A stretch of DNA of 64,000 nucleotides from MW101C3 sp943367595. GTDB lineage: Bacteria; Cyanobacteriota; Cyanobacteriia; PCC-6307; Cyanobiaceae. The notes beneath the pieces are model-generated. The model was given only the letters and a program-made list of their open reading frames with translations. It ran no database searches and had not been told where the DNA came from. The stretch lies in the NCBI GenBank assembly GCA_943367595.1, contig CALRJS020000004.1, positions 1 to 64,000 of the forward strand, given 5' to 3'. A program made the position numbers and the translations under genes. Each line of letters opens with the position of its first letter. Position 1 is the stretch's first letter. Positions 50,534 to 58,222 of this stretch are shown in pieces.

Positions 50534-51619
50534 ATGCCCATGGAACTCCTGATTGAAGATTTCATGCGCGAGCTGGTGGAAGGCAGGGGCAGTGACCTGC
50601 ACCTGGCCGCCGGACAACGTCCGTTCGGACGATTCAACGGCGAACTGCGGCCGATGCATGAGGAGGTTCTCAGCGAAGAAACCTGCAACCGGCTGATTTT
50701 CTCGATTCTGAACAACGCCCAGCGGAAGCATCTGGAGCAGACATGGGAGCTGGATTGCTCCTATGCGCTTCGCGGTCTGGCGCGCTTTCGGGTGAACGTC
50801 TACAGCCAGCGCGGCACCTATGCCGCCTGCCTGCGGGCACTCAGCAGCAAAATCCCCACACCGGAAGACCTCCTGTTGCCCGAGGTGGTGGTGGACATCA
50901 CCAACCGCCCCTCAGGGCTCGTGCTGGTGACCGGACCGACCGGTTCGGGCATGAGCACCACTCTGGCGAGCCTGCTGGATTACATCAACCGCACCAAGGC
51001 GGTGCACGTGCTCACGATTGAAGACCCGATCGAATTCACCTATCGGAACAACCGCAGCCTGGTGCATCAACGCCAGCTCAACGACGACACCAAGAGCTTC
51101 AGCAACGCTCTGCGAGCCGCCCTTCGGGAAGATCCCGATGTGATTCTGGTGGGTGAGATGCGCGACCTGGAAACGATCCAGCTGGCCATCACGGCCGCCG
51201 AAACGGGCCACCTTGTTTTTGCCACACTTCACACCTCCTCTGCCGCCCAGACGGTGGACCGCATGGTGGACGTGTTTCCCTCCACCCAGCAGACCCAGGT
51301 TCGCGTGCAGCTCAGCGGCAGCCTTGCCGCCATCTTCGCCCAGACGCTCTGCAAACGATCGAACCCGGAGCAGCATTCCTGGGGCCGGGTGATGGCCCAG
51401 GAGATCATGATCAACACCCCAGCCATCTCCAACCTGATCCGGGAAGGAAAAACCGCTCAGGTGTATTCCCAGATTCAGACGGGGGCACAGCTCGGCATGC
51501 AGACGATGGAAAAGGCTCTGAGCGAATTGGTGCTCCGCGGCGACATCAACGTGGATGAGGCCCGCTCCAAGACGGCCAAGCCGGAAGAGCTGAACCGCCT
51601 GCTCAGCACCCTTTCCTGA
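50534..51619 (+). CDS. pilT: Type IV pilus retraction ATPase PilT with altered Walker A
   Basis: PilT powers pilus retraction. SDLHLAAGQRP, Asp box TIEDPIEF, Walker B ILVGEMRD, His box HLVFATLHTSS and the PilT-specific SNLIREGKT are all intact. The Walker A reads GPTGSGMSTT: the invariant Lys is Met140 (ATG at 50951-50953), one base change from AAG. This should abolish ATP binding. Length is 361 with ATG 50534; a second ATG is six bases later. It is between pilB and pilC. Confidence 0.92.
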   Translation: MPMELLIEDFMRELVEGRGSDLHLAAGQRPFGRFNGELRPMHEEVLSEETCNRLIFSILNNAQRKHLEQTWELDCSYALRGLARFRVNVYSQRGTYAACLRALSSKIPTPEDLLLPEVVVDITNRPSGLVLVTGPTGSGMSTTLASLLDYINRTKAVHVLTIEDPIEFTYRNNRSLVHQRQLNDDTKSFSNALRAALREDPDVILVGEMRDLETIQLAITAAETGHLVFATLHTSSAAQTVDRMVDVFPSTQQTQVRVQLSGSLAAIFAQTLCKRSNPEQHSWGRVMAQEIMINTPAISNLIREGKTAQVYSQIQTGAQLGMQTMEKALSELVLRGDINVDEARSKTAKPEELNRLLSTLS

Positions 51620-51630
51620 GCGTTGTCACC

Positions 51631-53083
51631 ATGGCTTCCTTTCTCGCCACCTACACCACCAGCCGGGGACAGACCAAGGAACTGCGGGTCAGTGCTGCGG
51701 ATCTGGCAACCGCGCGGCGCGACCTCAGAAAGCGCGGCATTCTCCCCACCACCCTGCAGCCCGTCGGCAGCGCAGGCCCTGCTCCCCGCGGCGCTGCCAA
51801 AGCAAAAGCCACAGCGGCGCCGGCTCGATCCGCACCGACCGTCAAGTTCACCGCCACCTACCTCGGCAGGGATGGCAAACCCAGGGAACTGAAACTGGCC
51901 GTCGCTGATATGGCGGCAGCCCGCAGCGAGCTGAGGCGTCGGGGTATCACCCCCACCAAGGTGGTCCAGGACCTCGGCAATGTGGCGGCCGCGGGGGGCG
52001 ACAAACCCCAGGGCGGAAGCATTCTCTCCAAGGAAATCAATCTGGGGCCGCTGTTTGAAAAGGCTCCCGGCGTGCGGGACAAGGCGCTGTTCGCCAGCAA
52101 ACTTGCCGCCTTCGTGGATTCCGGCGTACCGATCGTTCGCAGCCTGCTGCTGCTCGCCAATCAGCAGAAGAATCCGGTCTTCAAGCGCTCGCTCAAGGCC
52201 ATCAGCCTTGAAGTGAGCCAGGGCGAAACCCTGGGTACCGCCATGCGCAAATGGCCCAAGGTGTTCGACCGGTTGAGCATCGCTTTGATCGAAGCGGGTG
52301 AGGTGGGGGGCGTGCTGGATGAATCCCTCAAGCGCCTGTCACTGTTGCTGGAGCAGACCTCCAGGCTCCAGAACCAGGTGAAGGGCGCCCTTGGCTATCC
52401 GGTGGCGGTGCTGGTGATCGCCGTGGCTGTTCTTCCTGATTCCAACCTTTGCGGGAATCTTCGACCAGTTGGGTGCCGATCTGCCACCGTTCACCCAAAT
52501 GATGGTGAACCTCAGCGCCTTGCTGCGTTCTCCCTTCTCCATCTACCTGACGGGTGCCATCATCCTGATCGTCATCCTCTTTCGTAAGTACTACAAAACC
52601 CCGCTCGGCCGCCGTCAAGTGGATGCCACCATCCTCAAGATTCCCCTGTTTGGTGATCTGATTCAAAAAACATCCACGGCGCAGTTCTGCCGCACCTTCA
52701 GCTCCTTGAGCAGAGCCGGCGTTCCCATTTTGCAATCGCTGGAAATCGTGCGCGATACCGTGAGCAACAGCATTCTCTCCGACGCCATTGACAACTGTCG
52801 CGGCGAACTTCAGAACGGCGTCCTGCTGAGCACCGCGCTTTCCCGCAAGCGCGTTTTCCCCGAAATGGCGCTGAGCATGCTGGTGGTGGGCGAGGAAACC
52901 GGGGAGATGGATGCCATGCTCTCGAAAGTGGCCGACTTTTACGAAGACGAGGTTTCAGCCGCAGTGAAAGCGCTCACCTCCCTGCTGGAGCCGGTGATGA
53001 TCGTGATTGTTGGCATCATCGTGGCCTCCATTCTGCTCGCCATGTATCTACCGATGTTCTCCATCTTCGAGAAGATCAGATAG
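51631..53083 (+). pseudogene. pilC: Type IV pilus inner-membrane platform protein PilC, frameshifted
   Basis: Frame one runs from ATG 51631 through ALGYPVAVLVIAVAV (near 52435) and then reads nonsense to a stop at 52587. The remaining protein (FLIPTFAGIFDQLGADLPP onward to MFSIFEKIR, stop 53083) lies in another frame. About five or six residues normally between AVAV and FLIP seem missing, so a short deletion, not only a one-base slip, is likely. The N-terminal 100 residues contain two copies of an about 40-residue unit (FLATYTTSRGQTKELRVSA, FTATYLGRDGKPRELKLAV). Unless frameshifting rescues it, no full-length PilC is made. Confidence 0.82.
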
Positions 53084-53226
53084 AACCTTGTGGATCCTTG
53101 CTTCCATCGCTCGAAAGCTCCCATCTCAGGTAGAACCTTTCCCGGTGCGCTTCCGATCAGATTCATCCCTGCATTGACGACCCAAGTCACTATCTTTCCC
53201 TCTCCTTATTGATCAATTGATTTTTA

Positions 53227-53266
53227 ATCTATGGATCCACAGATCTATGGATCTATGGATCTCTAG
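53227..53266. repeat. Short tandem repeat, 8-base period (ATCTATGG)
   Basis: Five octamers in a row: ATCTATGG, ATCCACAG, ATCTATGG, ATCTATGG, ATCTCTAG. Three are identical. Confidence 0.85.
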
Positions 53267-53339
53267 GCAGGCAAGCACACTGATCTCCATCCACGTCAAC
53301 CTTATGCAATCAGCAACCACCCTTGGAGAGCCTGCCTAG
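53263..53339. repeat. Inverted repeat CTAGGCAGGC ... GCCTGCCTAG
   Basis: A perfect 10-base inverted repeat bounds a 57-base interval (arms 53263-53272 and 53330-53339). The right arm shares GAGCCTGCCT with the terminal repeat of the IS1182-like element at 11504, which might mean a residual non-autonomous element; it could also be a simple stem. Confidence 0.5.
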
Positions 53340-53644
53340 GCCATGCCAGCACAAGCAGGCGGCACACATGGGCCACAGTCAGACAACCTGATTACCTCAT
53401 CCAGTTTAAAGACTACAGATTTAATCCCAACCATATTACCTAGCTGCATTATGGAGATCTGATCCAATTAGCTATATTCTCACAGTCTAATTATATGTCA
53501 CGAATTATACAGGTTAAGCCGTCTGGCTTCTGTCCTGGCGATCTCTCTAGTGCTCATTATCAATTGAATGAATGCGCAACTGCGTTCGATGCGTTGAATG
53601 AATGATGCTCAGAACCTACGGACATATCAATTCTTCCTGGCGAT

Positions 53645-53690
53645 CATCTCAACCAGCAACCATCTCAACCAGTGACGATCTCAATGTGAG
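53645..53690. repeat. Direct repeat, 16-base period
   Basis: CATCTCAACCAGCAAC (53645) is followed by CATCTCAACCAGTGAC (53661) and a decayed third unit GATCTCAATGTG (53677). It abuts the 3' end of the flavoprotein gene. Confidence 0.75.
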
Positions 53691-54979
53691 CGGTTCCGCT
53701 CGCTGGATTCCGCTCCGTTCGCCGCTGCGGGCTGCGTGGCCTGCTGGGCGATCGCCTGTCCGGCCAGCCAACCGGACGTCCAGCAGTGCTGGAAGTTGAA
53801 ACCGCCGGTCACCCCATCCACATCCAACAGTTCGCCGGCAAGGAACAGGCCCGGCTGCTTCCGGCTCTCCATCGTGGCCAGGTTCACCTCGCCCAGGGCC
53901 ACACCGCCGGCGGTGACGAACTCTTCTCCGAACGGGCCCCGGCCACTGACGGCATACCGGCTGGCCCGCAGCCCCTCCAGCAACCGGCGCTGGTCGGCCT
54001 TGCCGAAATCGGCCCAGCGCTTCTGCCCGTCCACCCCGTGGCGCTCCAGCAGGTGCAGCCACAGGCGCCGGCTCAACTCCGGCCAGGGCCGGCAGGCCGC
54101 CAGCTGCCGGCGGGGCTGGTCCTGGCGGCAGGCCGCCAAAAGCCCCTCCACATCCGCGGCGGAGCGGCCCCCGCACCAGTTCACCTTCAAGCTGGCCTGG
54201 TAGCGATGATCCTTGAGGGCACGCGCCGCAAAGGCGGTGAGGCGAAGGGTGGCAGGGCCGCTGAGCCCCCAGTGGGTGAGCAGCACGATGCCGCTCTGGC
54301 GGAAGCGTTCCCCTCCCGGCACGTCCAGCTCCAGGTCCACTGGATCCATCACCACGCCACTGAGTGCCGCCAGGGGATTGGCCTCCAGCGCGAGGGTGAA
54401 CAGCGAGGGAACCGGTGGCACCACTTGATGGCCAAGCCCGGCGGCCAGCTGACGCCCGCTGGGGTGGCCACCGGTGGCCAGCAGCAACCGCTGGCACCGC
54501 AGGGGCTGTTCGCGGTGGCGCACCTGCAGCGCGAAGCCGCCCGCCGCTGAGGCCTCAGCCCCCCGCAGCGCGGCCCCGCGCCAGACCGTGACACCGGCCG
54601 CCGCCGCCGCCGCTTCCAGCGTTCTGACCACGGAGCTGGAGCGGTTGCTGCGGGGAAACAGCCGCCCATCGGGCTCCTCCACCAGCTCGAGGCCATGGTC
54701 TGAGAACCAGCGCAGCGTGTCGCCGGTGGCAAAGCGGCTGAAGGGCCCCAGCAGCGCCCGCGCCCCGCGGGGATAGTGACCCACCAGGGCGCGCGGATCC
54801 CAGCAGGCATGGGTGACATTGCAGCGACCGCCGCCGCTGATCAGCACCTTGCCGAGGGGTTGATCGGTGGCCTCCAGCAGCAGCACCCCGGCCAGTCCGG
54901 CCTCCGCGGCCGTGATCGCGGCCATGTAGCCGGCCGGGCCACCACCGGCCACCACCAGGGGGCACTCAGAAGGCAGCAT
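53681..54979 (-). CDS. HI0933-like FAD-dependent oxidoreductase
   Basis: A flavoprotein of the HI0933/BaiN type. FAD-binding VVAGGGPAGYMAA is at residues 8-20. GKVLISGGGRCNVTH, the conserved early signature, is followed by LLATGGHPSGRQLAAGLGH. GLFLAGELLDVDGVTGGFNFQ near the end is the family's closing motif. Length is 432 with ATG 54979, which sits six bases from the divergent dus start. The physiological substrate is unknown; relatives are implicated in reductions of diverse substrates. Confidence 0.88.
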   Translation of the reverse strand: MLPSECPLVVAGGGPAGYMAAITAAEAGLAGVLLLEATDQPLGKVLISGGGRCNVTHACWDPRALVGHYPRGARALLGPFSRFATGDTLRWFSDHGLELVEEPDGRLFPRSNRSSSVVRTLEAAAAAAGVTVWRGAALRGAEASAAGGFALQVRHREQPLRCQRLLLATGGHPSGRQLAAGLGHQVVPPVPSLFTLALEANPLAALSGVVMDPVDLELDVPGGERFRQSGIVLLTHWGLSGPATLRLTAFAARALKDHRYQASLKVNWCGGRSAADVEGLLAACRQDQPRRQLAACRPWPELSRRLWLHLLERHGVDGQKRWADFGKADQRRLLEGLRASRYAVSGRGPFGEEFVTAGGVALGEVNLATMESRKQPGLFLAGELLDVDGVTGGFNFQHCWTSGWLAGQAIAQQATQPAAANGAESSERNRSH

Positions 54980-54985
54980 GGGGAG

Positions 54986-55996
54986 ATGGCAGAGGGTGAG
55001 TTGCAGGAGGGGCGGAAGCTGCCCGCGCACCGGTTCAGTGTGGCGCCGATGATGGACTGCACCGACCGGCACTTCCGGGTGCTGATGCGGCAGATCACCC
55101 GCCGCAGCCTGCTCTACACCGAGATGGTGGTGGCCCAGGCCCTGCACCATGGCCGGCGGGAGCGGCTGCTGGATTTCGACCCCAGCGAAAAGCCGCTGGC
55201 GCTGCAGGTGGGCGGGGATGACCCCGGGCTGCTGGCGGAGGCCGCCGGCCTGGCCGCCGCCTGGGGCTACGACGAGATCAATCTGAACGTGGGCTGCCCC
55301 AGCGAGAAAGTGCAGAAAGGCCGCTTCGGGGCCTGCCTGATGGCGGACCCTGAGCAGGTGGCTCGTTGCGTGGAAGCGATGGCGGCGGCCAGCCCCCTGC
55401 CCGTCACGGTGAAGCACCGGATCGGCATCGATGAGCGCGACAGCTACGCGGAACTGCTGGCTTTCGTGGAGCAGGTGGCCGGCGCCGGCGCCGCCCGGTT
55501 TTCCGTGCATGCCCGCAAGGCCTGGCTCACGGGGCTCGACCCCAAGCAGAACCGCACCGTGCCGCCCCTGCGCTACGACCGGGTGCACCAGCTCAAGCAG
55601 GAACGGCCCGACCTGACGATCGAGCTCAATGGAGGGCTGCAGGATCTGGAGGCATGCCTGCCCCACCTCCAGCACCTTGACGGCGTGATGGTGGGGCGGG
55701 CGGCCTATGAGCATCCGCTGCGCTGGAGCCGGGTCGATGCCGACCTGTTTGCCGAGGGAACAGCACCGATCGCCACGCCCTCCAGCGTGGTTCGCGGTCT
55801 GGTTCCTTACGCCGAGCGGTGGTGCGGCAACGGCGGCCGCCTGTGGCCGATCGCCCGGCACCTGGTGCACCTGGTGGAAGGCGTTCCGGGGGCCAGGCAC
55901 TGGCGCCGGCGGCTGGGGGAAGCCGCCGGCCAGGCCACTGCCGGCGCCGAGGTGCTTGCGCAGGCCTGCCGTGAACTGGAGAATCAGGGGCTCTGA
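54986..55996 (+). CDS. dusA: tRNA-dihydrouridine synthase (DusA-type)
   Basis: It reduces uridines in the tRNA D-loop using FMN and NADPH. The start MAEGELQEGRKLPAHRFSVAP leads into FMN-binding APMMDCTDRHFR. Catalytic Cys in NLNVGCPSEKV, HRIGIDERDSY, and NGGLQDLEA with VMVGRAAYEHP are typical of DusA. Length is 336. ATG 54986 is divergent from the flavoprotein gene, leaving only six bases between starts. Confidence 0.92.
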   Translation: MAEGELQEGRKLPAHRFSVAPMMDCTDRHFRVLMRQITRRSLLYTEMVVAQALHHGRRERLLDFDPSEKPLALQVGGDDPGLLAEAAGLAAAWGYDEINLNVGCPSEKVQKGRFGACLMADPEQVARCVEAMAAASPLPVTVKHRIGIDERDSYAELLAFVEQVAGAGAARFSVHARKAWLTGLDPKQNRTVPPLRYDRVHQLKQERPDLTIELNGGLQDLEACLPHLQHLDGVMVGRAAYEHPLRWSRVDADLFAEGTAPIATPSSVVRGLVPYAERWCGNGGRLWPIARHLVHLVEGVPGARHWRRRLGEAAGQATAGAEVLAQACRELENQGL

Positions 55997-56054
55997 GGGC
56001 TCCTGTCTCTCAGATGGTCAGGTTGCTCAGACGATCCGGTGGCTTAGACGCTTT

Positions 56055-56099
56055 GGATAGAGCCGCTGCGGATTGAGGCGCTGTGGATTGAGCCGCTGC
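56055..56099. repeat. Tandem repeat, 15-base period, three units
   Basis: GGATAGAGCCGCTGC (56055), GGATTGAGGCGCTGT (56070) and GGATTGAGCCGCTGC (56085), with a decayed unit before them (about 56040). It fills most of the spacer between dusA and the RRM gene, which otherwise has no gene. Confidence 0.85.
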
Positions 56100-56169
56100 A
56101 TCTCGAGAGGCCCGGCAGTGCCAGGCGCTGCGCTATCGCGCGCTGGGGTTCAAAGCAGAGCGCGGGCGC

Positions 56170-56607
56170 TTATTGAAAGCGGCTGCGATCTTCCCAGCCA
56201 CGGCTGCCACGCTCCGAGCCGCCACGCTCTGAACCGCCTCGGTCGGAAGAACCCCGGTCGGAGCCGCCCCGATCGCCGTAGCCACCCCCCCCTCCATAGC
56301 CGCCACCGCCGCCATAGCCGCCACCACCACCGGCATAGCCGCCGCTGCGACGCGGCCCGCCGCTACCGCGGGGCTCGGCCTTGTTGATGCGCAGCGGGCG
56401 GCCCATGAGCTCCACGTTCTGCAGACCATCGATGGCCTTGCTTTCCGTGGCCTCATCGGCCATCTCCACAAAGGCAAAGCCGCGTTTACGTCCTGTGTCC
56501 CGCTCGAGGGGGAGAGAACAACTCACGACTTCGCCGAAAGGCGCAAACAATTCAGCCACATCTTCCTGCTCAGCGCGGAAGGGGAGGTTGCCGACAAAAA
56601 TGCTCAC
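56170..56607 (-). CDS. RRM RNA-binding protein with Gly-rich tail
   Basis: One RRM (residues 1-80): RNP2 IFVGNLP near the start and RNP1 KRGFAFVEM near residue 42. A Gly/Tyr/Arg-rich tail with YGGGGG and DRGGS repeats follows. This is the cyanobacterial Rbp type, commonly cold-induced and binding RNA; some help target thylakoid mRNAs. The tail is disordered. Length is 145. The exact target and cold induction are not visible from sequence. Confidence 0.92.
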   Translation of the reverse strand: MSIFVGNLPFRAEQEDVAELFAPFGEVVSCSLPLERDTGRKRGFAFVEMADEATESKAIDGLQNVELMGRPLRINKAEPRGSGGPRRSGGYAGGGGGYGGGGGYGGGGGYGDRGGSDRGSSDRGGSERGGSERGSRGWEDRSRFQ

Positions 56608-56722
56608 TGACCGTAGAAACCGATTGGACCGAGAACAGGGGCCTTGATGGCATCAACCTCGACGGCCTCGGAAAGAACCCATCGAAGGTGACAGCCCAAC
56701 CCTAGGACCGCCATTCTCTGCT

Positions 56723-58171
56723 TCAAGGGTTTTCTGCTGGAATCTGATCGAGCCGCTGGCGCATCAGGGCGAGTTGTTCTCGCACCCGATCGAAGCCCGT
56801 TCCCCCTTCGCTGCGACGCGCGCGCACCACCTGGCGCGGCTCGATCGCGGCAAACACATCCGCCTCAAAGGCGGGATGCAACGCCTGCCAGCGCTCCAGC
56901 GGCAGCTCACGCAGCAGCACGCCTTCCGCGAGACAGCGCTTCACCAACCCGCCCACCAGCTGGTAAGCCTCGCGGAAGGGAACATCGCGGGCCACCAGAT
57001 AGTCGGCCACATCGGTGGCGTTGGAGAAATCGGCGGCCACCGCCTGCTCCAGGCGCTCCGGGCGAAACCGGATGCCTTCCTCCAGCAGGATGGCTATCGC
57101 CTCGAGGCAGTCTTCGGTGGTGCGCACCACATCGAAGAGCGCTTCCTTGTCTTCCTGAAAGTCTTTGTTGTAGGCCAGGGGCAATCCTTTGATCATCGTG
57201 AGCAGGGCCTGAAGATGGCCGAACACACGGCCCGCCTTGCCCCGCACCAGTTCCGGTACATCCGGATTCTTCTTCTGGGGCATGAGGCTGCTGCCAGTGG
57301 CGCAGCGGTCGGTGAGGGCCACGAAGCCGAATTCCTCGCTGGCCCAGAGAATCACCTCCTCCGCCAGGCGGCTGAGGTGGGCCAGGATCAGGCTGGCCGC
57401 CGCACTGAATTCCACGGCGAAGTCGCGGTCGCTGACGGCATCGAGGCTGTTGGCATAGATCGCCTCGAAACCCAGCTCGGCGGCCGTCTGGCGGCGATCG
57501 ATCGGCACGGGGGTGCCCGCCAGGGCCGCCGCCCCCAGCGGGCAGATGTTCACCCGCCGCCGCACATCTGCCAGGCGTTGCCGGTCACGCGCCGTCATCT
57601 CCACGTAAGCGAGCAGATGGTGAGCGAGGGAGAGCGGCTGGGCCCGCTGCAGGTGGGTGTAGCCGGGAATGAGCGTGTCGACGTGCTGCTCCGCCTGGGC
57701 CAGCAGCGCGTGCTGGAACCGCAGCAGAGCCCGATCGAGCCCATCGATCTTCTGCCGCAACCAGAGCCGCAGATCGGTGCCCACCTGATCGTTGCGGCTG
57801 CGGCCGGTGTGCAGCTTCTTGCCGAGCGGACCGATCAGGGCAATCAGCCGCCGCTCCACGGCGAAGTGCACATCCTCCGCCTCCAGCCCGGGATTGAAGC
57901 CGCCGGCGGCCGCTTCCGCCCGCACCAGCTCCAACCCCTCGATCAGCCGCTCCGCCTCCGCCGTGGTGATCACGCCGCAGCGGCCGAGCATGCGGGCATG
58001 GGCCACCGAACCGTCCAGATCCTGAGGCAGCAGGGCGATATCGAAGCCGATCGAGGCGTTGAAGCGCTCGATCGCCGGGTGCAGGCCCTCCTCGAAGCGG
58101 TCGCTCCAGCTGCCGTCGGCACCGCCGGACACCCCCCGGCCGCTCGCTGAAGGGGAAGACTCTGTGGCCAT
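56723..58171 (-). CDS. argH: Argininosuccinate lyase
   Basis: ArgH splits argininosuccinate to arginine and fumarate. The fumarase-superfamily signature GSSLMPQKKNPDVPE holds the catalytic Ser. HTGRSRNDQVGTDLRLW and GYTHLQRAQP are the other conserved blocks. Length is 482, a little longer than usual because of the N-terminal Ser/Gly-rich lead. It is separated from the upstream phosphatase gene by 51 bases in the same direction. Confidence 0.96.
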   Translation of the reverse strand: MATESSPSASGRGVSGGADGSWSDRFEEGLHPAIERFNASIGFDIALLPQDLDGSVAHARMLGRCGVITTAEAERLIEGLELVRAEAAAGGFNPGLEAEDVHFAVERRLIALIGPLGKKLHTGRSRNDQVGTDLRLWLRQKIDGLDRALLRFQHALLAQAEQHVDTLIPGYTHLQRAQPLSLAHHLLAYVEMTARDRQRLADVRRRVNICPLGAAALAGTPVPIDRRQTAAELGFEAIYANSLDAVSDRDFAVEFSAAASLILAHLSRLAEEVILWASEEFGFVALTDRCATGSSLMPQKKNPDVPELVRGKAGRVFGHLQALLTMIKGLPLAYNKDFQEDKEALFDVVRTTEDCLEAIAILLEEGIRFRPERLEQAVAADFSNATDVADYLVARDVPFREAYQLVGGLVKRCLAEGVLLRELPLERWQALHPAFEADVFAAIEPRQVVRARRSEGGTGFDRVREQLALMRQRLDQIPAENP

Positions 58172-58222
58172 GTCCGCCGAGGTTTGTCGTCAGGCAAAGC
58201 TTTGCACCCGGCGGCCGGGGCT

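Larger units (their letters stand above)
53084..53680. other. A+T-rich, repeat-bearing spacer (597 bases)
   Basis: Base composition shifts visibly to A+T compared with all neighbouring DNA (runs such as TTAATCTATGG and TTATATGTC). No gene is seen. It holds an 8-base tandem repeat (53227-53266), a 10-base inverted repeat (53263-53272 with 53330-53339), and a 16-base direct repeat at its right edge. Two ATTGAATGAATG-like pieces near 53562 and 53595 are a further local repeat. It separates the pilus genes from a convergent flavoprotein gene. Confidence 0.7.
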
